This document shows positions 16,326-23,936 of a stretch of 40,638 nucleotides of DNA, one piece after another. The notes beneath the pieces were generated by a model, which was not told the origin of the DNA, did no database searches, and saw only the letters and a list, made by a program, of their open reading frames with translations. The translations under genes and the position numbers were made by a program. Source of the DNA: an uncultured Eubacteriales bacterium (GTDB taxonomy: Bacteria; Bacillota; Clostridia; Oscillospirales; Acutalibacteraceae); the NCBI GenBank assembly GCA_900317985.1, contig ONJD01000011.1, positions 1-40,638 of the forward strand, written 5' to 3'. Position 1 is the stretch's first letter. The number at the start of each line of letters is the position of its first letter.

Positions 16326-17016
16326 GAAACTACAATAACCTTCTCAATAGAAGGTTTCTGTAGTCTTTAAAGCTTGACTGTCTTCATTCAAACTACATTT
16401 TTGAAAAGGTCATTATATTTCTGTGGTTTTTGAAGAGCAAGAGGCATGGTGAAAACTACATTTTTCAGTAAGGACGGTTTGATTATGTAGTTTTTATCGA
16501 CTGGAGAGGGCCTCAAAAACTACACTGATTGGATTTTCAGATTATTCCTGTTGTCTCTTCCCTTGCCGTTTAAAAGAAAAAACTATAGTTCTAATGATGA
16601 GCTCGCATATGTGTAGTTCTTCTTCCTGACATTTCATCAGAAAGACTACATACGCAAGCATTTCCGACGATAAATGTAGTCTTGAGTTAAGATATGCTGC
16701 TCCCCACAATTGCAATGTGGCTGCGGCAGAATGTAGGAATAACGGCATCATTTCCTGGCTCCAATCCCCACAACTCGGACCTGAAAGCTTCATGCTGTAG
16801 GGTTTTCACTCGGTTTCAACTTGCAAAACTCCTACAGAATTGTTGTCTAAGAGTAGTTTTGTAGGGTTCAAGGCCAGAAAACAGAGGTGAAACCCCTACA
16901 AGTGAAAGGTTTGAGAATGCTAATGTGGGAAATGATCCATCACAAAGCCGGAAAATTCCCACATATTCAAACTGACACGTAGCCAATGTAGGGCAACTCT
17001 ATTCACAGGAACTACA
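16326..17016 (+). repeat. Array of about nine diverged inverted repeats (array 2)
   Basis: Gene-free, AT-rich stretch of tandem inverted repeats, mostly 41-54 bp with loops of about 20-35 nt. Units: 16326-16368 (GAAACTACA/TGTAGT, with inner hairpin AACCTTCT/AGAAGGTT), 16382-16435 (AAACTACA/TGTGGTTT plus CTTCA/TGAAG), 16452-16494 (AAAACTACAT/ATGTAGTTTT, perfect), 16515-16622 (wide pair AAAAACTACAC/GTGTAGTTCTT), 16642-16683 (AAGACTACAT/ATGTAGTCTT, perfect), 16795-16837 (CTGTAGGGTTTT/AAAACTCCTACAG), 16859-16901 (TTGTAGGGTT/AACCCCTACAA), 16923-16964 (ATGTGGGAA/TTCCCACAT, perfect) and 16987-17016 (TGTAG/CTACA). The arm core drifts from ACTACA to CCTACA to CCCACA while the partner changes to match. 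Confidence 0.8.
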
Positions 17017-17023
17017 GCGAAGC

Positions 17024-17219
17024 GGGTTTACAATGGGAAGGCGGTATGGCAGCCTGTTTGGCGGCCTGCCCCTTTGCCTTTTATGCCGGGCTGGCCCCGG
17101 CAGGCTTAAGCCGTACCGCCAGGGGCCCGTTGTCAACCCCGAAGCGGCGCACTTCGGGCGAAAATACGCGGACAGCTCTGCTGGAACGCGGATATCACCG
17201 AGGAAGCTTCGCCGGTGAT
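17024..17219 (+). ncRNA. Long rod-like foldable element after array 2
   Basis: A 116-nt rod at 17024-17139: GGGTT and ACAATGGG pair with CCCGTTGT and AACCC (one mismatch and one G-T), then GGCGGTA (17040-17046) with TACCGCC (17114-17120), GGC with GCC, and AGCCTG (17051-17056) with CAGGCT (17101-17106). Two more hairpins follow: CCCGAAG/CTTCGGG (17138-17158), which competes with the rod base for two bases, and ATCACCG/CGGTGAT (17194-17219). It lacks the conserved tetraloop region of SRP RNA, the central bubble of 6S RNA and RNase P motifs. Transcription is unproven. Confidence 0.5.
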
Positions 17220-17251
17220 GCTGGGATACAGGGGTAAATCGCCACTAAAAC

Positions 17252-17293
17252 AAAAAGCCCGAGAGCTTCCAACGAAGTTCTCGGGCATTTTTT
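17252..17293. terminator. Bidirectional terminator, ppdK 3' side
   Basis: GCCCGAGAGCTTC pairs with GAAGTTCTCGGGC (one G-T pair) around CAAC, with A/T tracts on both sides. It ends ppdK on the minus strand and closes the gene-free region on plus. Confidence 0.9.
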
Positions 17294-17341
17294 GTGTTTG
17301 ATGCAACCGTCAGGCTGCGGTTCGACGTGTGCCGACAGAAG

Positions 17342-19990
17342 TTAGACGTTGTACTTCTGGTTGGACTGCTTGATGGCAGCCTGCGCAGCGGCAAGGCGTG
17401 CGATCGGGACACGGAACGGAGAGCAGGAGACGTAGTCGAGGCCGAGCATGTTGCAGAACTCGACGGAAGTCGGGTCGCCGCCGTGCTCGCCGCAGATGCC
17501 GGCGTGCAGCTCTTTGTTGGCAGGTCTGCCGAGGTCGAGGGCCATCTTCATGAGTCTGCCGACACCGGCCTGGTCGAGACGGGCGAACGGATCGTTCTCC
17601 ATGATCTTGGCGTCGTAGTAGTCCGGGAAGAACTTCGCGGCGTCGTCACGGGAGAAACCGTAGGTCATCTGGGTGAGGTCGTTGGTGCCGAAGCAGAAGA
17701 AGTCGGCGTTGGCCGCGATCTCATCGGCGATGAGGCAGGCACGCGGGATCTCCATCATGGTGCCGACCTGATAGCTCATGTTGATGCCGGCCTTGGCGAT
17801 CTCGGCGTTGGCCGTATCGATGACGATCTGCTTGACGTACAGGAGCTCCTTCGTGTCGCCGACCAGCGGGATCATGATCTCCGGCATGGGTTTCCAACCG
17901 GGGTGCGATTTATTGATGGCGATGGCCGCGCGGATGACCGCTTTGGTCTGCATGACGGCGATCTCCGGATAGGAGACGGCCAGACGGCAGCCGCGGTGGC
18001 CCATCATCGGGTTGAACTCATGGAGGCCCTGGATGAGAGCTTTGATCTCTTCCACGGTCTTGCCTTTGGCGTCAGCGAGCTTCTGGATGTCCTCTTCTTC
18101 GGTCGGAACGAACTCGTGGAGAGGCGGATCGAGGAAGCGGATGGTGACAGGCATACCTTCGAGCGCTTCGTACAGCTGCTCAAAGTCTCTCTGCTGCATC
18201 GGAAGGATCTTCTCGAGCGCTGCTTCTCTCTCTTCCTTGGTGGAGGAGCAGATCATCTCGCGGAAGGAGTCGATGCGGCCTTCGGAGAAGAACATGTGCT
18301 CGGTACGGCAGAGGCCGATGCCTTCTGCGCCAAGCTCACGGGCCTTACGGGCATCTTCCGGAGTATCGGCATTGGTACGGACCTTCATGGTTCTGAAGTC
18401 GTCCGCCCAGCGCATGAGGGTCTTGAAGTCCTCGTCTTCGATGGAACCGTCGAGAACGGGAAGGAGACCGTCGTAGACATCACCGGTGGAACCGTCGAAG
18501 GAGATGCAGTCGCCTTCTTTGTAGGTCTTACCGCCGAGCTGGAAGGTCTTGTTCTCCTCGTCCATGACGAGTTCGGAACAACCGGCGACACAGCAGGAAC
18601 CCATGCCGCGGGCAACGACCGCTGCGTGAGAGGTCATACCGCCGCGGGCAGTCAGGATACCCTGAGCAGCCTTCATGCCTTCGATGTCTTCGGGAGAGGT
18701 CTCGAGACGGACGAGAACGACTTTCTCGCCGCGGGCAGCCCATTCCACAGCGTCCTCCGCAGAGAAGACGACTTTACCGGCAGCAGCGCCGGGAGCAGCC
18801 GGGAGACCCTTGCCGATGAGGGTGGCACCCTTGACGGCAGCCTTGTCGAAGGAGCCGTGAAGCAGGGTGTCGAGGTTTCTCGGGTCGACCGCGAGGATGG
18901 CTCTCTCTTTGGAGATCTTACCTTCCCTGACGAGGTCGTGAGCGATCTTCAGAGCGGCCTTGGCGGTACGCTTACCGTTACGGGTCTGGAGCATGTAGAG
19001 TTTACCGTCTTCGATGGTGAACTCCATGTCCTGCATGTCTCTGTAGTGGTTTTCAAGTTTGTGAGCGATGCCGAGGAGCTGATCGTAGATCTCCGGCATG
19101 GTCTCTTTGATGGCGTCGATGTGCATCGGAGTACGGACACCGGCAACGACGTCTTCGCCCTGTGCGTTCATCAGAACTTCCGCGAAGAACTGGTTTTCAC
19201 CGGTAGCCGGGTCACGGGTGAAAGCAACACCGGAACCGGAGGTGTCACCCATGTTACCGAAAGCCATCATCTGGACGTTGACCGCGGTACCCCAGGAATA
19301 CGGGATATCGTTGTCACGTCTGTAAACGTTCGCACGGGGGTTGTCCCAGGAACGGAAAACAGCCTTGACGGCTTCGAAGAGCTGGACTTTCGGATCGGAC
19401 GGGAATTCTTCGCCGATCTTGTTCTTGTACTCTTCCTTGAACTGGAAGGCGAGTTCCTTGAGGTCGTCAGCGTCGAGGTCGACGTCCTGGGTCACGCCCT
19501 TCTTCTCTTTCATCTCGTCGATGAGCTGTTCAAAGTATTTCTTGCCGACTTCCATAACGACGTCGGAGAACATCTGGATGAAACGTCTGTAGCAGTCCCA
19601 GGCCCAACGCGGGTTGCCGGACTTCTTGGCGAGGGTCTCAACGACTTCTTCGTTCAGACCGAGGTTCAGGATGGTGTCCATCATGCCGGGCATGGATGCG
19701 CGGGCACCGGAACGAACGGAAACGAGAAGCGGGTTCTCTTTATCGCCAAACTTCTTGCCGGCGATCTTTTCCAGTTCGACAACAGCGTCCAGGATCTGAG
19801 CCTGGATGTCGCCGTTGATCTGACGGCCATCTTCATAGTACTGGGTACAGGCTTCGGTGGAGACGGTAAAACCCTGAGGAACAGGAAGACCGAGGTTGGT
19901 CATCTCTGCAAGGTTTGCGCCCTTGCCGCCGAGGATCTCACGCATGTTCGCGTTACCTTCGCTGAAAAGGTAGACATACTTCTTTGCCAT
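17342..19990 (-). CDS. ppdK: Pyruvate, phosphate dikinase
   Basis: 882 residues. It interconverts pyruvate, ATP and phosphate with PEP, AMP and pyrophosphate, a central carbon step in anaerobes. The N-terminal nucleotide-binding domain begins GGKGANLAEMTNLGLPVPQGF. The phospho-carrier His455 lies in GGMTSHAAVVARG, matching the His455 of the Clostridium symbiosum enzyme. The C-terminal PEP/pyruvate barrel has catalytic Cys833 in GICGEHGGDP. The start is ATG 19990, with GGAGGG 9 nt upstream; in-frame Mets further upstream run through the promoter region. It is monocistronic, with its own promoter and terminator. No regulatory (PDRP) gene is nearby. Confidence 0.98.
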   Translation of the reverse strand: MAKKYVYLFSEGNANMREILGGKGANLAEMTNLGLPVPQGFTVSTEACTQYYEDGRQINGDIQAQILDAVVELEKIAGKKFGDKENPLLVSVRSGARASMPGMMDTILNLGLNEEVVETLAKKSGNPRWAWDCYRRFIQMFSDVVMEVGKKYFEQLIDEMKEKKGVTQDVDLDADDLKELAFQFKEEYKNKIGEEFPSDPKVQLFEAVKAVFRSWDNPRANVYRRDNDIPYSWGTAVNVQMMAFGNMGDTSGSGVAFTRDPATGENQFFAEVLMNAQGEDVVAGVRTPMHIDAIKETMPEIYDQLLGIAHKLENHYRDMQDMEFTIEDGKLYMLQTRNGKRTAKAALKIAHDLVREGKISKERAILAVDPRNLDTLLHGSFDKAAVKGATLIGKGLPAAPGAAAGKVVFSAEDAVEWAARGEKVVLVRLETSPEDIEGMKAAQGILTARGGMTSHAAVVARGMGSCCVAGCSELVMDEENKTFQLGGKTYKEGDCISFDGSTGDVYDGLLPVLDGSIEDEDFKTLMRWADDFRTMKVRTNADTPEDARKARELGAEGIGLCRTEHMFFSEGRIDSFREMICSSTKEEREAALEKILPMQQRDFEQLYEALEGMPVTIRFLDPPLHEFVPTEEEDIQKLADAKGKTVEEIKALIQGLHEFNPMMGHRGCRLAVSYPEIAVMQTKAVIRAAIAINKSHPGWKPMPEIMIPLVGDTKELLYVKQIVIDTANAEIAKAGINMSYQVGTMMEIPRACLIADEIAANADFFCFGTNDLTQMTYGFSRDDAAKFFPDYYDAKIMENDPFARLDQAGVGRLMKMALDLGRPANKELHAGICGEHGGDPTSVEFCNMLGLDYVSCSPFRVPIARLAAAQAAIKQSNQKYNV

Positions 19991-20041
19991 AATGCTTTTC
20001 CCTCCGCAAAAAATTGGAATAGATGTTTGGATACAGCGTGG

Positions 20042-20070
20042 ATTATAACATAGAGAATTCTTTATAACAA
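20042..20070 (-). promoter_or_regulatory. ppdK promoter
   Basis: Minus-strand TTGTTA (complement 20065-20070), 17 bp, TATAAT (complement 20042-20047), about 50 bp before the ATG. Confidence 0.7.
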
Positions 20071-20111
20071 AGGCAAAATCTTGACTTATTATAATTTCGT
20101 ACAACATAGAC

Positions 20112-20141
20112 AAAAACCCTGTGGGATATCCACAGGGTTTG
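20112..20141 (-). terminator. malQ terminator
   Basis: AAACCCTGTGG pairs with CCACAGGGTTT, followed on the minus strand by TTTTTG. Confidence 0.9.
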
Positions 20142-20185
20142 TATTTTATTTGACATTTAAACAGTGAAAAATTTGTTTCACGCGG

Positions 20186-21676
20186 TCAGTTTGCCAAGCG
20201 CCCGAAAATACGCGTGTATTCCCGCATGAGAACGGCCAGTTCTTCATTTGCAGAACCGGGTTCCATCCGCCAGGTCCAGTTGCCGAGCGCGACGCCGGGA
20301 ACGTTCATCCGGCAGGAGGAATCGAGGCCCTGCCAGTCCTGCATCTGGGCGATGAACAGGTTCGCAGGAGAGCCCATGCCGCCGCGGATGAAAGCGAGGT
20401 GTTCGCCCTCTTCCTTCGAGATGCCGAGGTACTCGCGGGCGACCGCTTTGTCCTCTTCCGGGATCTCGTCGTCATGGAGCCAGCCGATGACCGTGTCGTT
20501 GTCGTGCGTGCCGGTGTAGACGATGGAGTTCTTCTTGCAGCGGTGGGGCAGGTACTTGGAGTCGGCGTTCTTCGTGAACGCGAATTCGAGGATGTTCATG
20601 CCCGGGAACCCGGAGTCCTCGAGGAGCTGGTCGACGTCGGGGGTCAGGATGCCGAGGTCTTCGGCGATGAACTCCGTGCCGTAGAACCAGTCGCGGAGCA
20701 CACGGAGCAGGCTCATGCCGGGGCCATTGTGCCACTCGCCGTCCTTCGCGGTCTCCGCGTCGTAGGGACAGGACCAGTAGGACGCGAACGCGCGGAAGTG
20801 GTCGAGGCGGAGGACGTCATACATCTTGACGGCGCCCTCGATGCGGCGGATCCACCAGCCGAAGCCGTCCTTGCGCATGGTGTCCCAGTCGTAGAGCGGG
20901 TTGCCCCAGAGCTGGCCGTCCTTCGAGAAGTAGTCGGGCGGGACGCCGGCGACTTTCTTCGGGATGTTCTCCTCGTCGAGCTGGAAGAACTGCGGCTCGC
21001 GCCAGATATCGGCGGAGTCGGCGGCAACGTAGATCGGCAGATCGCCGATGATCTTGATGCCGAGTTTTTTCACGTACTCGCGCAGCTCGTTCCACTGCTT
21101 GAAGAACAGGTACTGCACGTAGGTATAGTAGTTCACGCGGTCCGCGAGAAGGGTCCGGTACTTCTGGATGGCCTCCGGTTTGCGCAGGCGGATGTCCCGG
21201 TCTTCCCAGTCGATCCAGCTGACGCCTTCGTAGTACTCGCGCAGGGCCATGAACAGGGCGTAATCCGGCAGCCAGACGTTGTCGCCGACGAAGCGGTCGA
21301 CGGCGGCGCGGTCCCGCTCGAAGCCCTTTTCAAAGGCTTTCTGCAGGACGGTCTCCCGGTTTTCCTTCATGGCGACATAGTCGACATGAGCGGGGTCGTC
21401 GCCCCAGTCGAAGGACTCGACGTATTTCTTTGTGAGGAGCCCGTCTTCGATGAGGAGCTCGAGGTCGATGAGGTAAGGATTGCCGGCGAAGGTCGAGAAA
21501 CTCGAATAGGGGCTGTCCCCGAGACCCGTCGGGCCCAGGGGGAGCACCTGCCAGTACTTCTGGCCGGCTTCTTTCAAAAAGTCCGCAAAAGCGAACGCCT
21601 CTCTGCCGAGGGTCCCGATGCCGTACTTCGAGGGCAGGGACGTGACGGCGAGCAGGACACCGCTGCTACGTTCCAT
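20186..21676 (-). CDS. malQ: 4-alpha-glucanotransferase (amylomaltase)
   Basis: 496 residues, GH77. It transfers alpha-1,4-glucan segments between maltodextrins in the cytosol. Landmarks: N-terminal GVLLAVTSLPSKYGIGTLG and GDSPYSSFSTFAGNPYLIDL; nucleophile Asp in LRLDHFRAF; acid/base Glu in FIAEDLGILTPDV; and third acidic residue in YTGTHDNDTVIGW. The length is typical of bacterial MalQ. GGAGG lies 8 nt before the ATG. The gene is monocistronic between terminators; no other maltose or glycogen gene is nearby. The -10-like TATAAT on the minus strand lies inside the loop of the upstream terminator. Confidence 0.97.
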   Translation of the reverse strand: MERSSGVLLAVTSLPSKYGIGTLGREAFAFADFLKEAGQKYWQVLPLGPTGLGDSPYSSFSTFAGNPYLIDLELLIEDGLLTKKYVESFDWGDDPAHVDYVAMKENRETVLQKAFEKGFERDRAAVDRFVGDNVWLPDYALFMALREYYEGVSWIDWEDRDIRLRKPEAIQKYRTLLADRVNYYTYVQYLFFKQWNELREYVKKLGIKIIGDLPIYVAADSADIWREPQFFQLDEENIPKKVAGVPPDYFSKDGQLWGNPLYDWDTMRKDGFGWWIRRIEGAVKMYDVLRLDHFRAFASYWSCPYDAETAKDGEWHNGPGMSLLRVLRDWFYGTEFIAEDLGILTPDVDQLLEDSGFPGMNILEFAFTKNADSKYLPHRCKKNSIVYTGTHDNDTVIGWLHDDEIPEEDKAVAREYLGISKEEGEHLAFIRGGMGSPANLFIAQMQDWQGLDSSCRMNVPGVALGNWTWRMEPGSANEELAVLMREYTRIFGRLAN

Positions 21677-21694
21677 AGGTCATTCCTCCATATC

Positions 21695-21731
21695 GAAATC
21701 CCCTCTATTATACATGAACAGAGGGGATTTC
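21695..21731 (-). terminator. Terminator of the lysoplasmalogenase gene, overlapping the malQ promoter
   Basis: GAAATCCCCTCT pairs perfectly with AGAGGGGATTTC (12 bp) around a 13-nt loop. The loop contains minus-strand TATAAT, a plausible malQ -10 box. The T-tract after the stem is weak, so it may act partly as a leader structure. Confidence 0.6.
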
Positions 21732-21754
21732 CATAGAGTTTTTTGCTTACGTTC

Positions 21755-22426
21755 TTACATCGTCTGGATGCTGAGGGCGATCAGCAGCTGACCGAGGTAA
21801 TAGAGAATGAGATTCGTCGGACGCATCCACGCTTTTCCGTCCTTCGTGAACGTGTTGAAGATGAGGATGATGTCAGACGCCGTGAACAGGATGGCGCCGA
21901 TCATGTAGAGGAGCGAACCGGAGGTGCCGCGGGTGCGGAAAACGCCGACCGAGATTGCCGTCATGAGGACGACCGCGCCGATGTAGACGACCCCGAAGAT
22001 CTTGAACGCTTTCTCCGCTTCGACGGACGTCAGGATCCAGTAGAGCAGGGCGGCCGCGACCAGCACGCCGCTGAGGAGCCAGACCCAGACCTTGGCGGCC
22101 AGCGGGATGAGGGCCACGAGGTACAGGATATGGCCGATGAGGAAGGCGAGGATGCCGCCGAGGAAGATCTTCTTCCCCGCTTTTTCCAGGACGAACCGGA
22201 GGTTGAGGCATACATCGCCAATGAGGCCGAAGATGAGGCCTGCGACGACCACTTTGGCAAAGGTCGGGATGGTGGCGACCGACAGGCCGAGGAAGCCGAT
22301 CAGCACGAAGACCAGAGAAGCGGCACCCTTCTGGATGACCGCCGGGACATACTTCTTCTGCTGCTCCAGATAGATGAAGCAGATCTGGAGGAGCATGCCC
22401 AGGTAGGCAAGATACATGTACGACAT
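21755..22426 (-). CDS. YhhN-family lysoplasmalogenase
   Basis: 223-residue integral membrane protein with about seven to eight hydrophobic helices. It fits the YhhN/TMEM86 family, whose members hydrolyse the vinyl-ether bond of lysoplasmalogens. The conserved acidic positions appear as GLIGDVCLNL around residue 70 and FTASDIILIFN near residue 185, with GHILYL between. Plasmalogens are common in anaerobic Clostridia, so the role fits. The ATG follows the upstream hydrolase stop by one base (GGAGG lies inside the last codons of that gene), so the two are translationally linked. The family call is good; the exact activity is inferred. Confidence 0.8.
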   Translation of the reverse strand: MSYMYLAYLGMLLQICFIYLEQQKKYVPAVIQKGAASLVFVLIGFLGLSVATIPTFAKVVVAGLIFGLIGDVCLNLRFVLEKAGKKIFLGGILAFLIGHILYLVALIPLAAKVWVWLLSGVLVAAALLYWILTSVEAEKAFKIFGVVYIGAVVLMTAISVGVFRTRGTSGSLLYMIGAILFTASDIILIFNTFTKDGKAWMRPTNLILYYLGQLLIALSIQTM

Positions 22427-22427
22427 A

Positions 22428-23345
22428 TTATTCCTCCTTCAGGAACGGTAATGTATGGGCGATGGCGCGGTCTCCCTCATCGTAGAGGAAGATGTGGCCG
22501 GAGCCCTCAAAGATGACGAACTCGGCATCCTTCAGGACTTTGGCCATGCGGTCGATCTGGTAGATCGGCATGGTCTTGTCCTCGGTGCCCCAGATGACCA
22601 GCGTGGGGATGTGCTGCTTTGCCATCTTTTTGTAGAATTTCGTGTCTTCTTTCGTGTTGAGGATGGTATACACGAGACTTGACCAGGTGCCGTCAAGATA
22701 GCCCTTGTACTGCATGGTATAGGCGAGGTCCCGGACGAACTTGTCCTTGACGGCTTCGTCCTGATGGAGCAGTTCGTCTGTGGCGCGGGCCAGCGTGTTC
22801 TTCGGCATGACGAGCTTGAAGATGCGCTTGCCGATGACCGGCACCGTCGCCAGTTTCATGACGATCGGGGGCTTGAAGCTGTCCATGCCGGCCGGCGCAT
22901 AGAGGACGACCTTTTGAACGAGTTCGGGCCATTTCGCACAGAACGCGGCCACGATCGAGCCGCCCATGGACGTGCCGAACACGATGAATTCTTCCTTCGG
23001 GATCAGCTCGTCGACCAGCTCTTTGAGCTGTTTCGCGAACAGTTCGGGGGTGTACTTCTCCTTCACCCGTTCCGAGAGCCCGCGGCCGAGGAGGTCGTAG
23101 CGGATGACCCGGTACCCCTCCGCCACCAGGGCGTTGAAGATGTGGTCATAGAGGAAGTACGGCGTGCTGTACCCGTGGACCAGCACCACCGGCGGTTTGG
23201 ACGGGTCTCCCCCGTCTTTCATCTCGTAATGGGTGAACCCGCTCCCCAGGTCGGCATACTCTCCGGGCGCGTTCTCCCGCGCCTTTTTGTCGAGCTTCTT
23301 CGTCTCGACCTGCTTGACGAGTTTCTTGAATTCTTTCTCTTTCAT
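22428..23345 (-). CDS. Alpha/beta-hydrolase
   Basis: 305 residues with a basic N-terminal extension (KKLVKQVETKKLDKKA) and a standard alpha/beta-hydrolase core: oxyanion motif LVHGYST at about 55, nucleophile Ser126 in GTSMGGS, an acidic residue in WGTEDKTMPI and catalytic His in GSGHIFLYDEGD. No signal peptide. The substrate is unknown; the linked lysoplasmalogenase suggests a lipid ester (inference). I use ATG 23345, which has GGTGGAG 6 nt upstream; an in-frame ATG four codons earlier overlaps that site. An extended -10 (TGG-TATACT, complement starting 23369) lies just upstream. Confidence 0.87.
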   Translation of the reverse strand: MKEKEFKKLVKQVETKKLDKKARENAPGEYADLGSGFTHYEMKDGGDPSKPPVVLVHGYSTPYFLYDHIFNALVAEGYRVIRYDLLGRGLSERVKEKYTPELFAKQLKELVDELIPKEEFIVFGTSMGGSIVAAFCAKWPELVQKVVLYAPAGMDSFKPPIVMKLATVPVIGKRIFKLVMPKNTLARATDELLHQDEAVKDKFVRDLAYTMQYKGYLDGTWSSLVYTILNTKEDTKFYKKMAKQHIPTLVIWGTEDKTMPIYQIDRMAKVLKDAEFVIFEGSGHIFLYDEGDRAIAHTLPFLKEE

Positions 23346-23368
23346 GTACCACTCCACCTTTCACGCTC

Positions 23369-23377
23369 AGTATACCA
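23369..23377 (-). promoter_or_regulatory. Extended -10 of the alpha/beta-hydrolase operon
   Basis: Minus-strand TGGTATACT (complement 23369-23377), about 24 bp before the ATG. No good -35 is seen, as expected for an extended -10 promoter. It is divergent from the tRNA promoter. Confidence 0.5.
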
Positions 23378-23386
23378 CAAAGACGC

Positions 23387-23415
23387 TTGCGGGGATGTCT
23401 TCGCTTTGTTATAAT
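23387..23415 (+). promoter_or_regulatory. tRNA-Pro promoter
   Basis: TTGCGG, 17 bp, TATAAT at 23410-23415, ending 11 bp before the tRNA. Confidence 0.75.
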
Positions 23416-23426
23416 GTTTGAGCCGT

Positions 23427-23504
23427 CGGGGTGTAGCGCAGTTTGGCTAGCGCATTTGCTTTGGGAGCAAAGGGTCGCAGGTTCGAATCCTGTCACCCCG
23501 ACCA
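23427..23504 (+). tRNA. tRNA-Pro (anticodon TGG)
   Basis: Full cloverleaf: acceptor CGGGGTG / CACCCCG, D arm GCGC...GCGC, anticodon stem TTTGC / GCAAA with loop TTTGGGA (anticodon TGG at 23462-23464), T arm GCAGG-TTCGAAT-CCTGT, discriminator A and an encoded CCA at 23502-23504. A promoter precedes it and a terminator follows. Confidence 0.97.
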
Positions 23505-23506
23505 GA

Positions 23507-23540
23507 AAGAAAAGGGTCCCTTTTGGGCCCTTTTCTTTTG
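23507..23540 (+). terminator. tRNA-Pro terminator
   Basis: AAAAGGG-CCC pairs with GGG-CCCTTTT around TTTT, then CTTTT. Confidence 0.85.
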
Positions 23541-23679
23541 GTTTGTGGCAGGGTTCGAACCCTCGGGCAGGAGCGTTGAGAAAACAGTCCTGTGGACTGT
23601 TTTTAGCGACGGGAGTTGCGGCAGCAACTCGGGGCGGTTTCGCGAAACGAAAACGCGTCGAATCCTGTCACCCCGACCA
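23539..23679. mobile_element. tRNA-tail-bounded palindromic element (possible mobile remnant)
   Basis: The right end 23658-23679 repeats the last 22 bases of the adjacent tRNA-Pro exactly (TCGAATCCTGTC then ACCCCGACCA). The left end 23539-23560 reads TGG, ten bases, AGGGTTCGAAC; this resembles the complement of a tRNA T-arm plus CCA end, so the two ends are roughly inverted copies. Inside are three compact perfect palindromes: AAAACAGTCC/GGACTGTTTT (23581-23603), GAGTTGC/GCAACTC (23613-23630) and GTTTCGCGAAAC (23637-23648). There is no open frame with a ribosome site. The 22-bp direct repeat looks like an attachment-site duplication, but no integrase is present. Confidence 0.5.
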
Positions 23680-23682
23680 TCA

Positions 23683-23712
23683 AAAAAAGAGCACCATCCG
23701 GTGCTCTTTTTT
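23683..23712. terminator. Bidirectional terminator
   Basis: AAAAAAGAGCACC pairs with GGTGCTCTTTTTT around ATCC. It ends the six-gene minus-strand operon. Confidence 0.92.
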
Positions 23713-23717
23713 CTTTT

Positions 23718-23936
23718 TCAGTGGAGGTACCGCGCGTTGTATTCCATGTTGATCTCGCGGATCTCCCGCTTGCCGTCGATGTAGTCCTGGTACATCTTGA
23801 AGGGGTCTCCTCCGCCGAGCCAGCAGGCCGTGCAGTTCTCGCACCCTCCGCCGCAGCTGAGGGACTCTTTGATGATCTGTTCCCGCTCCTCGCGGGTGGT
23901 GTCTTTGATGAGGTATTTCACAGAGGTGCCTCTCAT
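23718..23936 (-). CDS. Small four-cysteine protein
   Basis: 72 residues with a central CGGGCENCTACW: Cys28, 32, 35 and 38, spaced Cx3-Cx2-Cx2. This could hold zinc or an iron-sulfur cluster. The C-terminal half is hydrophilic. Its ATG overlaps the yaaA stop (ATGA), so it is translationally coupled; a GTG at codon 6 is an alternative start. It is the last gene of the TetR-DUF2974-ArsC-like-bcp-yaaA run and ends at a terminator 5 bp later. I do not recognise the family. Its position suggests a link with oxidative or metal stress (inference). Confidence 0.75.
   Translation of the reverse strand: MRGTSVKYLIKDTTREEREQIIKESLSCGGGCENCTACWLGGGDPFKMYQDYIDGKREIREINMEYNARYLH

Noticed and set aside
16542-16793. 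83-codon minus-strand open frame inside array 2
   Set aside because: It runs across several hairpin units and has no ribosome site or recognisable composition; the repeats explain the sequence better.
16326-17016. CRISPR array
   Set aside because: No constant repeat separated by constant-length spacers; arms vary from unit to unit and no cas gene is nearby.
16326-17016. Type III toxin-antitoxin RNA repeat array
   Set aside because: Such arrays use near-identical direct repeats followed by a toxin gene; here units diverge and no small gene follows.
17024-17219. 6S RNA, SRP RNA or RNase P RNA
   Set aside because: The rod lacks the central bubble of 6S, the conserved SRP tip sequence and the RNase P core motifs.
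17294-20053. Long plus-strand open frame (about 919 codons) opposite ppdK
   Set aside because: Shadow of ppdK with no domain motifs; it starts inside the terminator region.
23539-23571. Second tRNA gene on the minus strand
   Set aside because: Only a T-arm-like and CCA-like end is present; no matching acceptor 5' strand or anticodon arm can be found upstream on that strand.
23443-23784. Open frames of about 110 codons across the tRNA-Pro region
   Set aside because: They read through the tRNA, its terminator and the palindromic element with no ribosome site.
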